From: Closterium sp. NIES-65
Taxonomy: Eukaryota > Streptophyta > Zygnematophyceae > Desmidiales > Closteriaceae
Reading direction: 5' to 3'
DNA: 64,000 bases
Assembly: GCA_948144175.1 (NCBI GenBank)
Contig: CANXME010002559.1
Location: 1,709,501-1,773,500 of the forward strand
Part shown: in pieces, positions 20,546-38,908 of the stretch
Numbering within the stretch: position 1 is the stretch's first letter
How the letters are laid out: the number at the start of each line of letters is the position of its first letter
Position numbers and translations under genes: made by a program
Notes under the pieces: model-generated
What the model saw: only the letters and a program-made list of their open reading frames with translations
What the model was told of the DNA's origin: nothing
Database searches by the model: none

Positions 20546-21505
20546 ATGGATTTAGCTAAGGAGAATAAGTCGCTCAAGGCAGAGCTAGAGAAAGTTCGAG
20601 CTGCTCTTGCGAAATCAGAGAGCACGTGCTTGGCTCTTCAGAAGGACCTCGCCGGTATCGACGACAGCTATCAGAAGCGGTTAGGGAAGCAAGCAGAGCG
20701 GCTTGCGCTGTGTCAGAATGAGTTGGAGAAGTATCAGATGAAGGTTGAGAAGCTTCAGCGAGAGAAGAAAGATATAGAGGAATCCATATCCGTTAGCAGT
20801 CAACAAGACACCTCGGCTTCGGTAGTGAGGCCGTCCGAGGATCAAACCGCTTCTGATGCAGATTCATCGCAAGCAAAGGGTCAGGAGAATGAACAGCTCG
20901 ACGAGCATGATTCCTCCAATGAATCTTCGGAAAGCCGCCATGCTCTTGGAAATATCGGCAAGTGCAGTACCGATGGCTCCTCCGTCGAGAAAGAAGTCAC
21001 CGCCGTTTCAACCCCTGAAACCGATCAGTTCTCCCTCGGAACTGCTGGACTCGACTCTGGCGTCATTGACAACATTCCTGACTCAAATCTTAAATCAGAG
21101 CTGAGCGCACCGAGGCAACTTCAGCTGGAAACCGCTTTGGAGGCTACGAGGAAGGAGAACTCGGAGCTGAGGGCTCAGCTGGAGGAGAAGGACATGGAGC
21201 TCGCGCGAGTGAGGGAGACGGCCACGTGGCAGGATATGGAGATGACCAAGCTAAGAGGCATGGTGAAGGACCTGTCTCTTCCAGATTCTGCACTGAAGGT
21301 AAGTGTCGAACTCATTTCTTGGAGTCTTTGCTTCGCTGACATTTTTCACTCAACTTCTCTATTTTCCCATGTGCAGGTGCCTGAATCAGATCCTAAAGCA
21401 TTGGTGGTCGCCAATGAGAAGATTAATGAACTCGAGAAGAAGGTGTCAGAGCTGGCTTCAGCGAAAAAGAAGCCCAAGTTCTTGAAGTTTCTTTGCATGT
21501 CCTGA
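20546..21505 (+). CDS. Coiled-coil protein (2 exons, 293 aa)
   Basis: Exons 20546-21298 and 21377-21505. The 78-nt intron (GTAAGTGTCG...CATGTGCAG) is itself a multiple of three and open, so its retention would add 26 residues in frame. The chosen start MDLAKENKSL begins the helix directly; an upstream ATG at 20516 would add ten residues. Residues 1-90 form a charged heptad-type coiled coil (LKAELEKVRAAL, LALCQNELEKYQMKVEKL). A Ser/Glu-rich acidic linker follows, then a second coiled coil (about 195-250, ENSELRAQLEEKDMELARV) and a third (NEKINELEKKVSELA). The protein ends in a basic, hydrophobic tail (KKKPKFLKFLCMS). No catalytic domain. It may be a scaffold, tether or cytoskeletal adaptor, but the family is not recognised. 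Confidence 0.75.
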   Translation: MDLAKENKSLKAELEKVRAALAKSESTCLALQKDLAGIDDSYQKRLGKQAERLALCQNELEKYQMKVEKLQREKKDIEESISVSSQQDTSASVVRPSEDQTASDADSSQAKGQENEQLDEHDSSNESSESRHALGNIGKCSTDGSSVEKEVTAVSTPETDQFSLGTAGLDSGVIDNIPDSNLKSELSAPRQLQLETALEATRKENSELRAQLEEKDMELARVRETATWQDMEMTKLRGMVKDLSLPDSALKVSVELISWSLCFADIFHSTSLFSHVQVPESDPKALVVANEKINELEKKVSELASAKKKPKFLKFLCMS

Positions 21506-21640
21506 TGATGGTCGTGGATGCTCACTTCACTTCACAGAAGACTGCTAGCATAGCCTGTTTATTTTCTACACGTCGGTATCTGACTGAGCTTTGTGCTACA
21601 GATCAGAGAAAGAGCTTTTTCATCACCTGCTATACATGCT

Positions 21641-28992
<7,352 letters not shown>

Positions 28993-29373
28993 CGCTCACC
29001 GCGCGACTCACGGCGAGCTACTCGCGGCGACTCACGGCTGTCAACGCCCGGCGCAAGATCAGAGGAGAATAACGGGCCGCGTCTACGTCGTCGTCAGGCA
29101 CGTCTGGTGAGTACGCGTTTTAAGTGGGTTAGTAGGTCTCGTAACGATTCAGTCTCGAACGAAGCAATTCACGCTAGTACAAGCCTACGGACGGATTGAG
29201 CAAACAGATTCACAAATTATGGGTGGATTGATATTGCTTCATTACACGGCAAACCGCTGCTTTTTAAAAGTCAGTCAAGCCATTCTACACACTCCGCACG
29301 GCACAAACAGAACCCCGGGCCTCGTTACAATCACAGTCCCAAGCCGACTCGAGACCCGGTGGCGATTAATCTA
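28993..29373. other. SEC23 upstream region
   Basis: A 381-bp gap between the SEC23 start and the L33 stop, which must contain the SEC23 promoter and the L33 3' end. No clear motif seen. Confidence 0.4.
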
Positions 29374-29547
29374 CTATCGAAGCTTAGTCTCGGTGAAGAG
29401 CACGTGCTTCTGAACACGCGGGTCGTACTTTCGGAACTCGAGCTTGTGCGGCAGGTTGCGCGGGTTCTTCTTGGTGACGTAGAAAAAGCCCGTCCCCGCC
29501 GCCGACAGCAGCTTCACCAGGATCGCCCCTCCCTTGCCCTTGGCCAT
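29374..29547 (-). CDS. rpmG-like: Ribosomal protein bL33, 57 aa
   Basis: A single-exon frame: [20 protein letters not shown], then [11 protein letters not shown] and a C-terminal half with [11 protein letters not shown] and HVLFTE. It matches the short nuclear-encoded plant L33 of bacterial type, usually placed in the mitochondrial large subunit, in length (57-58 aa) and in the [10 protein letters not shown] and [19 protein letters not shown] signatures. L33 is a small basic protein near the ribosomal E site. As in the plant proteins there is no evident separate transit peptide. It is the first minus-strand gene upstream of SEC23 and may share no regulation with it. Confidence 0.93.
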   Translation of the reverse strand: MAKGKGGAILVKLLSAAGTGFFYVTKKNPRNLPHKLEFRKYDPRVQKHVLFTETKLR

Positions 29548-29881
29548 GGTGACGAGCTCTCGAAAAGCAGGAATTCCCGGCTTGCGAATGAGGCAACAAA
29601 CTTAAAACTGGCTGAAGGTGAGGAGGACAAAACGTGTTGTTACGTGAGGTTCCAAAGACGAAACAATGCACTAACGCGTATAACGTATACCAAGTCTTAT
29701 AGACTAGTGACCCAAAATTCAAGCAGACCTTAGTGCACAGCAAGAGATCATGCAAGGTAAAACCTTCATCACATCACACACAGACAAAGCTTAAGGCAGC
29801 AACATTACTTAAAAGGATAAAAAAAAACAACCACAAAGCAAGGACATGCCCATGCGCTATGGACATGGCTAGCTTCTCATC
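29548..29881. other. Spacer between L33 and the membrane protein gene
   Basis: 334 bp of AT-richer sequence that should hold the L33 promoter and the 3' end of the next gene. An A-rich run lies at 29819-29833. No gene recognised. Confidence 0.4.
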
Positions 29882-30758
29882 TTAACTCTTCTGAACTTTG
29901 CCTCCCTTCTTGGGATCAGCCGCAACCCCTCTTAATTTCCCACCAGCCGGCACTGCTCCTTTCCCCTTCCCACCCTGCTTCCCTGCAGCAACCCCACCTT
30001 TACCCTTTGCTCCTCCCGCCTTCTCTTGCCTGGGTGCTGGATGCACCTTTCCCTTTGGCACCACTGCTGCTCCCTTCCCCCCTGCATGTGCCGCAACATT
30101 CTTCCCTGCACCTGCACCTGCATGCGCCTTCCCTGCTTGCTTCCCAGATGCCACCCCCCCAGCCTTCCCACCAGCACCCTTTCCTCCTGGCGCCTTCCCT
30201 CCAGGCGATTTCCCATGAGGTGCCTTCCCTCCCGGGCCCTTCCCCTGCTGCTTCCCTGCAGGATGGCCCTTTCCCTTGGCAGCATCCCCCGCCTTCTGCT
30301 GCTGCTTCGGGGTCGCTGTCTTAGCACCTGTGGTAGGGTGACTCGTCTTGCCACTGCCAGGACCAGGCTTCCCTGTCTCCTTCCCCTCTTTCCCACCCTT
30401 GCCCCCTTTAGCATTTTTTCCATCTGTAGCGTCTTTCCCCTGAGCTGCCTGCTTGGGATCTACTTTCCCCTTGCCGCCTTTACTATCCTTGCCACCACCT
30501 TTGCCACCGCCCTTGCCACTCTTGCCGCCCTTGGAGCCCTTGCCGTCCGCCGCTATGCCGTCCCCTTCCCCAGTGATCATCCTGACCGTCTCTTGCTGCT
30601 TGCCGTGCGCGCTCAGATCCATTGCCACGTGGGATGGCTTTGTCTCCGCTGCTGACGTGGACTGGCAAGGGAAACGGTGTGGGGGGAGGAAACAGGGGGG
30701 TTGAGAGTACATGCGAATGGAGTGGAGTGGCTTACAATGTCGCTTGCAGCCACAGCAT

Positions 30759-30795
<37 letters not shown>

Positions 30796-32439
30796 GGAGC
30801 ACGTACGGCGTGTTTGGCCCCCATGAAGAAGGGGCACTGGATAACCATGGCAACAAGAAGTGCACGGGCTGTACAATCAAGAGAGCAAGCAGCGCAGAGA
30901 AAAGCTGCAGAGCAGAGAAGCAGAGCAGCGCAGAGCGACTTACAAGGTCGTCTGCAGCAGCGGCCGCGGCCTCTTTCGCCCCCATTGAGAATGGGAACTT
31001 GTCGACCACGAAGAGAAAGACGAGCGCACTGCACAGCACCACCTGCTCGCATGTGAGTGCAGGAGGGATGGAGGGGGCGGGGGCGCATAAACGAATGGAC
31101 CATTGGGTCGACTCAGAAAGGGAACTTGTCGACCACGAAGAGAAAGACGAGCGCACTGCACAGCACCACCTGCATAAGCGGGCGGAAGGAATAGGGGGAC
31201 GGATGGGGGGAGAGATGGTTGGAGGAATAGGGGGATGAGGGCGGGCGGAGAAATGGACTTGTGAGTCAAGTAAGAAGGGGAACTTGTCGACCACAAAGAG
31301 GAAGACGAGCGCACCACACAGCACCACCTGCACGCGAGAAGGGAGGGCGAGAAGGGAGGTGGGCGGACGTATGGGTCGAGGGAAGGAGGGATGGGGGCGC
31401 ACGAAGGAATGGTGGGGGAGGTTAGGAAGAGAGGGAGGGATGGAGGAACGCAGGAAGGTTGAGAGCGCATGGAGGGGGAAGGATGGAGGGAGGGGTGGAG
31501 GGAGGGGCGGAGGGAGGGGCGGAGGGAGGGGCGGAGGGAGGGGCGGAGGGAGGGGCGGAGGGAGGGGCGGAGGGAGGGGCGGAGGGAGGGGCGGAGGGAG
31601 GGACGGAGGGACGGAGGGACGGAGGGACGGAGGGACGGAGGGAGGGAGGGAGGGAGGGAGGGAGGGAGGGAGGGAGGGAGGGAGGGAGGGAGGGAGGGAG
31701 GGAGGGAGGGAGGGGGGGAGGGGGGGAGGGAGGGAGGGAGGGATTGAGGGAGGGAGGGAGGGAGGGGGGGAGGGAGGGAGGGGGGGAGAGAGGGAGGGGG
31801 GGGAGGGAGAGAGGGAGGGATTGAGGGAGGGAGGGAGGGATGGAGGGAGGGAGGGAGGGAGGGAGGGAGGGAGGGAGGGAGGGAGGGAGGGAGGGAGGGA
31901 GGGAGGGAAGGATGGCGACGGATGGAAAGAGGGAGGGATGGGAGCATAGATGGGGAAGGGTGGAGGGAGGAGGGCGTGGGAAGGGAGAAGGTGGCGAGGG
32001 GGGGTGAGGAGAGGCTGTGTGGGTAAAGGGAAGGGCGAAGGGGAGAAGAGGGGGGGTTGTGGGAGGAAAGAGAGGGGTGTGTGTGTGTTTGGAGGAGCGG
32101 GTGGAGGGGTGTAGGAAGCCAAGAGAATGTGGATAGTGCACAGGTTCAAAGGGGATGGGGGGAAGCGACAATGCATGGAAAAAAGCTGGAGAACAAAAGA
32201 GAGATATGACGGCGAGAAATTGAAAAGGCAGCGATCGGACGGACCAGAACGACGCAGAGGATGAAGGTCTGGAAGCGGCATTTCAGCAGCCGCCTCACGA
32301 GCGAGCGACTCTTCTTGCTCTTTCGCGAACGCGACGTGAGCGACGAGTCGCCGATCCCTCGCATGGACCCTTGCGGCGACGACCCTGCTGCCGTCCATAA
32401 TCGCCCCGCCCCGCGACTGCTGGCGGAGCCCGCTTTCAT
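29882..32439 (-). CDS. Single-pass membrane protein with Lys/Gly-rich tail (3 exons, 357 aa)
   Basis: Model exons: 32245-32439, 30944-31042, 29882-30661 (1,074 bp, in frame). Residues 1-55 are basic and Ser/Arg-rich (SRSRKSKKSRSLVRRLLKC). One hydrophobic segment spans exons 1 and 2 (FQTFILCVVL joined to VVLCSALVFLFVV), giving a type II signal-anchor topology with a basic cytosolic side. An Ala-rich linker (GAKEAAAAAADDL) and about 255 residues dominated by Lys, Gly and Ala (GKGGGKGGGKDSKGGKGK, GGKAPGGKGAGGKAGG) would then face the lumen or outside. The first donor (GTCCGT) is weak, so that boundary is the least certain. I do not recognise a family. A polycationic secreted-side domain could bind acidic polysaccharide or nucleic acid, but this is a guess. 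Confidence 0.6.
30780..30872 (-). repeat. Partial copy of membrane-protein exon 2 (3' half with donor)
   Basis: Repeats the CCCTTCTTCATGGGGGC (PFFMGAK) region and ends in an exon-2-like donor (GACATT|GTAAGC, near 30734-30745), with an expanded GCT tract in between. It lacks the first half of the exon. Confidence 0.75.
31113..31183 (-). repeat. Partial copy of membrane-protein exon 2 (5' half with acceptor), copy 2
   Basis: Repeats the GCAG|GTGGTGCTG acceptor and VVLCSALVFLFVVDKFPF, then reads a stop (TGA) where the true exon continues with SMGAK. Confidence 0.85.
31266..31335 (-). repeat. Partial copy of membrane-protein exon 2 (5' half with acceptor), copy 1
   Basis: Repeats the acceptor and VVLCGALVFLFVVDKFPF, diverging at the same point as copy 2. 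Confidence 0.85.
31483..31915. repeat. (GGGA)n and 12-bp microsatellite in intron 1
   Basis: 12-bp units GGAGGGAGGGGC, then GACGGAGG units, then about 290 bp of GGGA. The very long minus-strand frame of Pro/Ser/Leu crossing it is repeat read-through within an intron. Confidence 0.97.
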
Positions 32440-33744
32440 GGCTGCAATGCGATCGCTGCGACGGCTATGCGACGGCTGCGATGGTTGCTCTAACAGCAGT
32501 GGCTGCGGAATATGTTCACGATGGGGAATTCTAATGCAACGGATAATCGCGTTCGATTTCGGCAGTTGATGAAGCTCGTGGACGACGCGACGGCGCAACG
32601 ACTTAAAGAAAGTCGGGCATTCGGGTTGGCAAATAAAGCAACGAACGCGGATCTGTTGGAAAGTACGGGCAGGTAATCACAACGCGAACAGCCCTAACGA
32701 CGGCAAGCCATTGCGATCAACGATCACGATTCGCCGCTAACTAGTCTTGGGACAAGAGCACTGTATCGTACAGCACTGGAAAAGTCGTACTGACGCGGGC
32801 TGTTGTGTGGTCCTAGCTGAATGAATCGGCTTGACTGGGCTCACTCGGTCACAAACATCTAGCGGATGCTTCTCAAGCGTCCGCGGTAAAAGCGTAAGCA
32901 GGAAAAAGAGCCAGTGTTTAGACCCTTCATGGTGTATTTCTCCATACGCAGAATATTGCAACTGACCCGTTACCGCGGTGTCGTTTGAGTGCGTGGCTTT
33001 CTCTATAGCGGAGATCGGGGTGACCGAGGCACGGTGTTCGTTCGGTTCGCCCCCCGCGCGCGACGATCTCGCCCTCAAGCGAGAGCGCAACACCTTGCTT
33101 CGGCGGAACACTTAAAGTTCAGTAGTTCAGAAAGGTACTGAATACGTTTTGTAGCGGCACAAAGCGGTTCATTTTGCACTCTGAGTGCGCGAGTGCATGC
33201 ACACGCCCAAATGTTCGGGAGAAGCAGGACGCGAAAGCCCAACGACCCTGGACTTGTGCGCGGAATCGCCTTGCTTCCGCTTTCCGCGCATGCGCGCAGC
33301 TCACAGCCTCCTTGCATTTGATCCTTCCCGCTCGTCCGAGGAATACGGCATAGTAGACCGGACCTACAACACAGCCGCTCGCAGCTGGTATTGGTGGAGG
33401 AGAACACGCAGTATTTATACGCGTGCCTCGTCTAGCTGGGATCGGCTAGTCTCCTCGGCAATACATATTGTTGCCCCTTTGCAAATAGCAAAGCTCGAGC
33501 TAATAAGTCTTTTGCGCGTGCGTTCCTGCTCGTCTGACCTGCCGTAACTACACTTCGTCTCTGCTCGGTCGCTTAGTTCCTACTTTTTTTCTGCTCGTCC
33601 AGTCAGCCGTTTGTAGCCTTATTCCCTGCGCAGCGTGCATTTGCTTTCAGCGGGCAGTAAGCTCTGTAACTCTGCCGGCATTTCCGTGAATCAATCGCAC
33701 CCGGCTGTGATCTTGGGTATTAGCGGCTGAAATCGCACCGGAAA
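32440..33744. other. Divergent intergenic region
   Basis: Separates two genes transcribed away from each other (membrane protein to the left, BAC1-like to the right), so it should contain both promoters. No additional gene recognised. Confidence 0.5.
33389..33419 (+). promoter_or_regulatory. Candidate promoter of the BAC1-like gene
   Basis: A TATA-like TATTTATA at 33412-33419 lies 18 bp after an inverted CCAAT box (TATTGG, 33389-33394), about 330 bp upstream of the ATG. Spacing is plausible, but there is no direct support. Confidence 0.3.
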
Positions 33745-35415
33745 ATGCGGCAGGAGCCCGGCAAGAGTGCGAAGGACGCCACCATTCCAAGTGCGAACGA
33801 TTTCGGATCGCAACCGAGTAACCAGCTCGCCTCGCCACCTTCGCCAAACGATTTCGCCGCAGTGAAGGATTTCACGGCTGGGGTCGCTGCAGGGGTGGCT
33901 CTCGTCGTCACCGGACATCCGTTCGATACCGTCAAGGTCAGGATCGGACGGCTGTGAGAGTTTCAGGCCTTGGATTGCCGTGAGGCGCAAGTGCGAAGGG
34001 TAGGCGGGATCGGACGATCGTGATTGAACGGCGGGCGTGCAACTGGCGGTGTCGATGTGACCTTCGCATATCAGAACCCACCCTCATTTTCCATCCATTC
34101 GTCCCTCCCTTCGTACCTCATTCTTCCCCGTTCACCCCATCCCTCCGCATTCTTCCATCTCAACTCATCCCGCCCATTCACTCATCCTCTTCCCAATTCG
34201 TCTCATCCTCGCAGGTCAAGTTGCAAGCTAGCAACGTCAGCAACGGCACATCGCCCGCGTCGCACGCGTCGCTAGGGGCTCCGCGGTATCGCTCGGCATG
34301 GCAGTGCACGTCGCACATTCTCCGCACTGAAGGGGTGAGCCGCATGTCCCCTTCGTTTTAGGGCCTTCATTCCGTTATAAGCCCCATGCACGGTGCACAG
34401 CCCCTCCGCGCACCCCACCGCGCACACCTCCTCGCACACCATTGCGCAACCCTCAATAAATTCGCGCGTGTGCTGTTCCCCGCCTTTTTCCCTCAGATCC
34501 CTGGCCTATACCGCGGTGCCACGTCATCCTTCATCGGCGTCGCAGTGGAGAGCTCCCTGCTGTTTGGCTCGTACACTCAAATAAAGACCGCCCTCCAGGT
34601 AACTACCCCCAGACAAGTAATTTTGTCCCAGGCAACTGCCCCCTGTATCAGTGTTAAGGGCAGCATACCAATACTGAGGCCCGGGTACCAACGCTGAGGC
34701 GCAGGCACCAATGCTGTCGCCTGTTGCCCATGTCTCTCAGCCGCTCCTCTCCCCTCCCCTCTCCTCCTCCCCCTCCCCTCACTTCCCTCCCTCCTCCCCC
34801 ACTCCCTTCCCGTCCTCCTCTCCTCCTTCCTTGTCTGTCCTCCTCTCTCTCCCCCCTTGTTTCCTCTCTCGCCCCTCGCCCTTGTCTCAGAACGGGGAGC
34901 GGTCGGCACCCACAGCAGGCACGGTGGCGACAGCAGCAGGGCTGGCGGGCGGGCTTATCAGCTTCGTGCTCTGCCCCACGGAGCTTGTCAAGGTGCGTTG
35001 GAAGCGAGTAGGCGCGTGGCGTGTGCATGCATGACCGTCCTGTGTGTTTGGCGTTGTCCTGCATCCAATAGTGCCTTGTCGGCCTCGAATGCCACAAGTG
35101 GATCGTGCTCATCTTATTTGAAAGAGCATCTCCTCCCTGTTGTTCGTCTGTTCGTCTGTTGTTCGTCTGTTGTTTGTCTGTTGCAGTGTCGCCTGCAAGT
35201 GCAAGCCCAGTCTCCAGCTCTCGCACCCGCCGCCTCTGTATATACTGCAGCAGCAGCGGCAGCAACAGCAGGAGCAGCACCAACAGCAGCGGCTGCAGCG
35301 GGTGCCTCTAAGTGTGTCCCTGCCATGACTCGCCTGACCCCTTCGTTTGCCGCTGCTGCTCACCCCGCCCCCTTCAGTACAGCAAGCGCTGCCTTCCCCT
35401 CCCTAGCACGCACCC

Positions 35416-35446
<31 letters not shown>

Positions 35447-36963
35447 TACAGCTGCAAAAGCAGCCCAACGCCAGCAGATCCATTCGCAATCGCCTCTGCA
35501 ACAGCAAGTTTTGATGCAGCAGCAGCATTTTCAGCAGCAGCAACAGCAACAGAAGCAGCGGGTGGTGGGGGGTGTGGGTCACTACAAGGGCCCGTGGGAT
35601 TGCGTGGTTCAAACCGTCAAGGCCGATGGGGTAAGGCGTGTGGGATCGAGCCTGGTTGTGAGAGTGAGTGGGTGAGTGGGTAGACCATTGAGTGGGTGAG
35701 TGGGTAGACCATTGAGTGGGTGAGTGGGTAGACCATTGAGTGTGATCGGGCAGTATGGAAGGCTGTTTGTTCCGTTTCAATTGCTGCTGTAGTGAATCCC
35801 TCCTCCTTATTTTCCCCCCTCTTGTCTCTCTGTCTCAACCTTCACCCCGTCTTTCACATTTCAGCCGCAGGGGTTGTTCAGAGGCCTGGCAGCGACAGCA
35901 CTGAGGGAGTCGCTGGGCAACATTGGCTTCTTTGTCACCTACGAGGCCATCAAGCACCGCCTCCTCCCCGCCCTCGCCCCCTCCTCTCCCTCGCACTCCT
36001 CTCCCTCTTCCTCCTCCTCCTCCGCCTCCTCGGACCTCTCACGTGAAAGTGTGCACGGGAGATTGGGTCAAGACATGGGGCCAGAACATGGGGTGTTGGG
36101 GGGGAGGGAGGCAGAGGTAGCAGGCGGGGCGAGTGAGTGGCGAAGGGTGGCAGCTGAGGCTGCTACTGCCATTGCCAGTGGGGGAATAGCAGGCATCGTG
36201 GTGAGTCTAATGCCCGCCCTCAGTTTGCTGCTTTGGCCCGTACCGACCATCCTTGGATTGTTTGTTTGTTTGTTTTGTTTTTTTTTCCGGGTTTTTTTTT
36301 GTTTTTGTTTTTGTTTTGTTTGTTTGTTTGTTTTTTTTTTTTTTTTTGTATTTGCATTTGCATTTGCATTTTCCCTTCGATTTTTTGTTCCACGCCATCT
36401 CCTTAATGCTGCATCAGCTGCTTATTGCAGTGTTGCCCCACTTGGCCCAATCATGTCCTGCATTCAGGGCGTCCCTAACCTTCCCTTCCCCCCCCTCCTC
36501 TCCTTCCCCTCCTCCCTCCTCCGCTACCCACCCCTCTTCCCCACGTGTCCCCGCACATCAGTTCTGGTCGGCAGTGCTCCCATTTGATGTCATCAAGACG
36601 CGCATTCAGACGGCAGACGCGTCAGCTTCGCCCGAGTCGCTGCGCATGCTCAGCCAGTGCAAAGCTGTGAGTGATCCTGCCCTTTGATCTTAACTATTCT
36701 CCAATGCCCTCTCTGCTGCCCCAGCATTCTGCCGCTCGCTCTCGCTGCTTTCCGGCGGTCTTGAATTTTGTCTCACGTCTAATTCCACACCTTGCCCCAT
36801 GTTCGGTTCGGTACTGTTCCTGTTTCAGATCCTAAGGGAGAGTGGCGTCAGGGGGTTCTACGCCGGTCTCCTGCCCACACTCACTCGAGCCTTCCCGGCC
36901 AATGCTGCGGCTGTTGTTGCCTGGGAGCTCACCTCAAGGCTGCTAGGAGTGTCCAACCCTTGA
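33745..36963 (+). CDS. BAC1: Mitochondrial basic amino acid carrier, BAC1-like (8 exons, 511 aa)
   Basis: Member of the mitochondrial carrier family, inner membrane, six helices. The closest plant relative by motif is BAC1, which exchanges arginine, ornithine and other basic amino acids. Exons: 33745-33936, 34215-34334, 34497-34598, 34891-34992, 35187-35630, 35865-36200, 36562-36666, 36829-36963. All junctions are phase 0 with GT-AG introns. The three carrier signatures are HPFDTVKVKLQ (58-68), CPTELVKCRLQ (166-176) and LPFDVIKTRIQ (438-448). GLYRGATSSFIG and AFPANAAAVVAWE match BAC1 closely. Carriers are normally about 300 aa. The excess comes from an Ala/Gln-rich insert in exon 5 (about 182-300) and a Ser-rich insert in exon 6 (about 353-410), both in matrix-side loops after the second signature. 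Confidence 0.93.
35660..35740 (+). repeat. 24-bp minisatellite in BAC1-like intron 5
   Basis: The unit GAGTGGGTGAGTGGGTAGAC plus CATT is repeated three times just after the exon 5 donor. Every unit contains GGGTGAGT, a donor-like sequence. Confidence 0.9.
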
Positions 36964-37358
36964 CTCCATTGAATTCAGCTTCGAAACCGACTCAAAGCAG
37001 CATTTCATGCCCAATGCTGCGGCTAGTGTTGACAGAACGCTGACCTTCAGGTTGCCTGGGGCGTCAGTGACATTGTAGCAACCCTTCATACCATATTTAG
37101 AGCCGAGTTCTCAAATGTGTTTTGAGGGCCTACACTATATTGCTTGTAAATCTAATATATATAACACAGAAACTGGTAAAGCTGCTGAAGACACTCCCCA
37201 TAGTAAATACAGGTCCTGGCCATACATAGAATTGATAGGCATAGAATAGACAGACTGACTGATAAATTAGACTTTGCCATACACAAAGCTGGCATCAACA
37301 AAGGCCCAGCTCTGGCAGGAAAAAGAAACAGCACCCAGCAAGCTCTGCAAGCTCTGTA
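36964..37358 (+). other. BAC1-like 3' region with a decayed copy of its last exon end
   Basis: After the stop, 37008-37090 resembles the exon 8 tail (CCAATGCTGCGGCTxxTGTTG ... GCAACCCTT). It is consistent with an old duplication reaching into the 3' UTR. Convergent with the next gene. Confidence 0.5.
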
Positions 37359-38908
37359 TCACAGCAGGCCCCCCACAGGGTCCATTGGACTAGCAGCGGC
37401 AGCAGGAGCAGCAGAAGCTGAAGCTGCATCAGGCACGGATGAGCCCAAGACTGAAAGCAGATCTCCCCCCAGCAGGTCCCCTCCGGCTGCTGCTGCTGCA
37501 GCTGGGGCGGCAGAGGATGCAGGGGCCATGGGTACTGAGGCAAACACGTCTCCGAACGGGTCTACTATCGGCACTGCCGCTGCAGCTCCTGCTGGGGCTG
37601 ATGCTGTTGTTCCTGCTCCTGCTGATGATGACGATGAGACTCTGTCTGCTACCCCGTTACCCAACGACACTCCTGAGGCCGCACCGCCAGTGCCACCACC
37701 AGTGCCAGCGCCAGTGCCACCACCAGTGCCAGCGCCAGTGCCAGCGCCAGTGCCAGCGCCAGTGCCAGCGCCAGCAGCAGCGCCAGCAGCAGCGCCAGAT
37801 GCAACGGTGCTCCAGAGGTCAGAGAGAGCGTCTGGCTTCTTGCTGCTCGTGGATCCCAAGGGAGAGGCTGTCCACGTGGCAGCCAGCCCGCCCATCCCGC
37901 CTCCCCCAGCCGCCCCCTTCCCCCCCGCCCCCGCTGCTCCCACTCCTGCCAGCCCCAGCGCCCCTGGGCCTACAGCTGCTCCCGCTGCACCACCACCAGC
38001 AGCAGCAGCGGCGGCAGCGCCGGCAACGGGAACGCCGGTAGGAGGGGCTTCCTTGAAAGAGGCTTGGATGGAGACGGGCGGCGGGATGGTGACGGAGTAG
38101 ACGCCAGAGACGGACGGTGTGGGCGCGGGGGCGGATGGGGTGAGCAGCCAGGGGGGTGGCGCGGGGGTGAAGGTGGGGGAGAGGGCTACTGTGGGGGGGC
38201 CTGAGTAGGCGGGGGCTTTGGGGGCGGCGGTGACTGGGGAGGGGGAGGAGGAAGAGCCGAGGAGCATTGAGGCTAAGTCCCCGCCCTTTGATACCTGCGG
38301 AGATGCCCGTAAAGCGGGGGGAGGAATGGGGAGAGAGGACGGGGCGGGGGAGGTTGATGGAGGGACCGAGGGGGAAAATTTGTAGTGGCAAGCGAGTGCA
38401 AGGGGAGGGAAGGTGAGGGATCGAGCAGGGCTCTGACACAGCTGGCATGAACGCGGGGACGAGAACCATGAACGATTGGAAGAGAATCACGGCGACTCAC
38501 AGAGGCGAGGGAGTAGCCGCTGCGCTGGTCCTTGAGGCTGGCCCCCGCTGCCTTGCCCGGCGCTCCTCCGATGCCGAAGTCGAACTCATAGTTCTGCCAG
38601 ACACGCACCCACCCACCGCACGGAGTGAACAGTGCAGGTTGTCAGATCAGCGTCACGGATCAATTTAACAGATCAATTTTAGCTCGAAGACAGCTCAAGG
38701 CCACGGAATCCCGAACTATGGCACTCATGTCATGTATTCCCCTCCGTCCTGGTGCTAAATGAGTGTTTGTTTGAAGAGTAATGTCTGGGCTTTCGAGATT
38801 TTAACTATACTGTTTTTAGTCCCGTAGCGAGCGCACCTGTAGCGGAGCCGCGGCAGTAAGGACATTGATGGTCTTCTGCTGTTGCTCCTTTGACGCTGCC
38901 GTCGCCAT
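37359..38908 (-). CDS. Ala/Pro/Ser-rich protein with DPF motif (3 exons, 366 aa)
   Basis: Exons 38837-38908, 38501-38593 and 37359-38294 total 1,101 bp in phase 0, with GT-AG introns. The first two exons encode MATAASKEQQQKTINVLTAA and then NYEFDFGIGG with SLKDQRSGYSLAS, which look conserved rather than low-complexity. The last exon is dominated by Pro, Ala, Ser and Gly with GAGTGAGTG repeats. Short motifs typical of endocytic adaptors occur (VDPFGDVFASV, DALSDLWSTV). DPF-type motifs bind clathrin-adaptor ears, but I cannot assign a family. No membrane segment or catalytic domain is seen. The start codon is 310 bp from the 3' LTR of the large gypsy nest in the same orientation. Confidence 0.65.
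37680..37797 (-). repeat. 12-bp repeat inside the Ala/Pro-rich coding exon
   Basis: CCAGTGCCAGCG-type units, a multiple of three, translated on the minus strand as GAGTGAGTG. Confidence 0.95.

Noticed and set aside
29882..32398. A very long minus-strand open frame with hundreds of PPSLPPS repeats
   Set aside because: It is read-through of a GGGA microsatellite in an intron. Only its 3' part (29882-30661) matches a coding exon, and the true gene start is in another frame at 32439.
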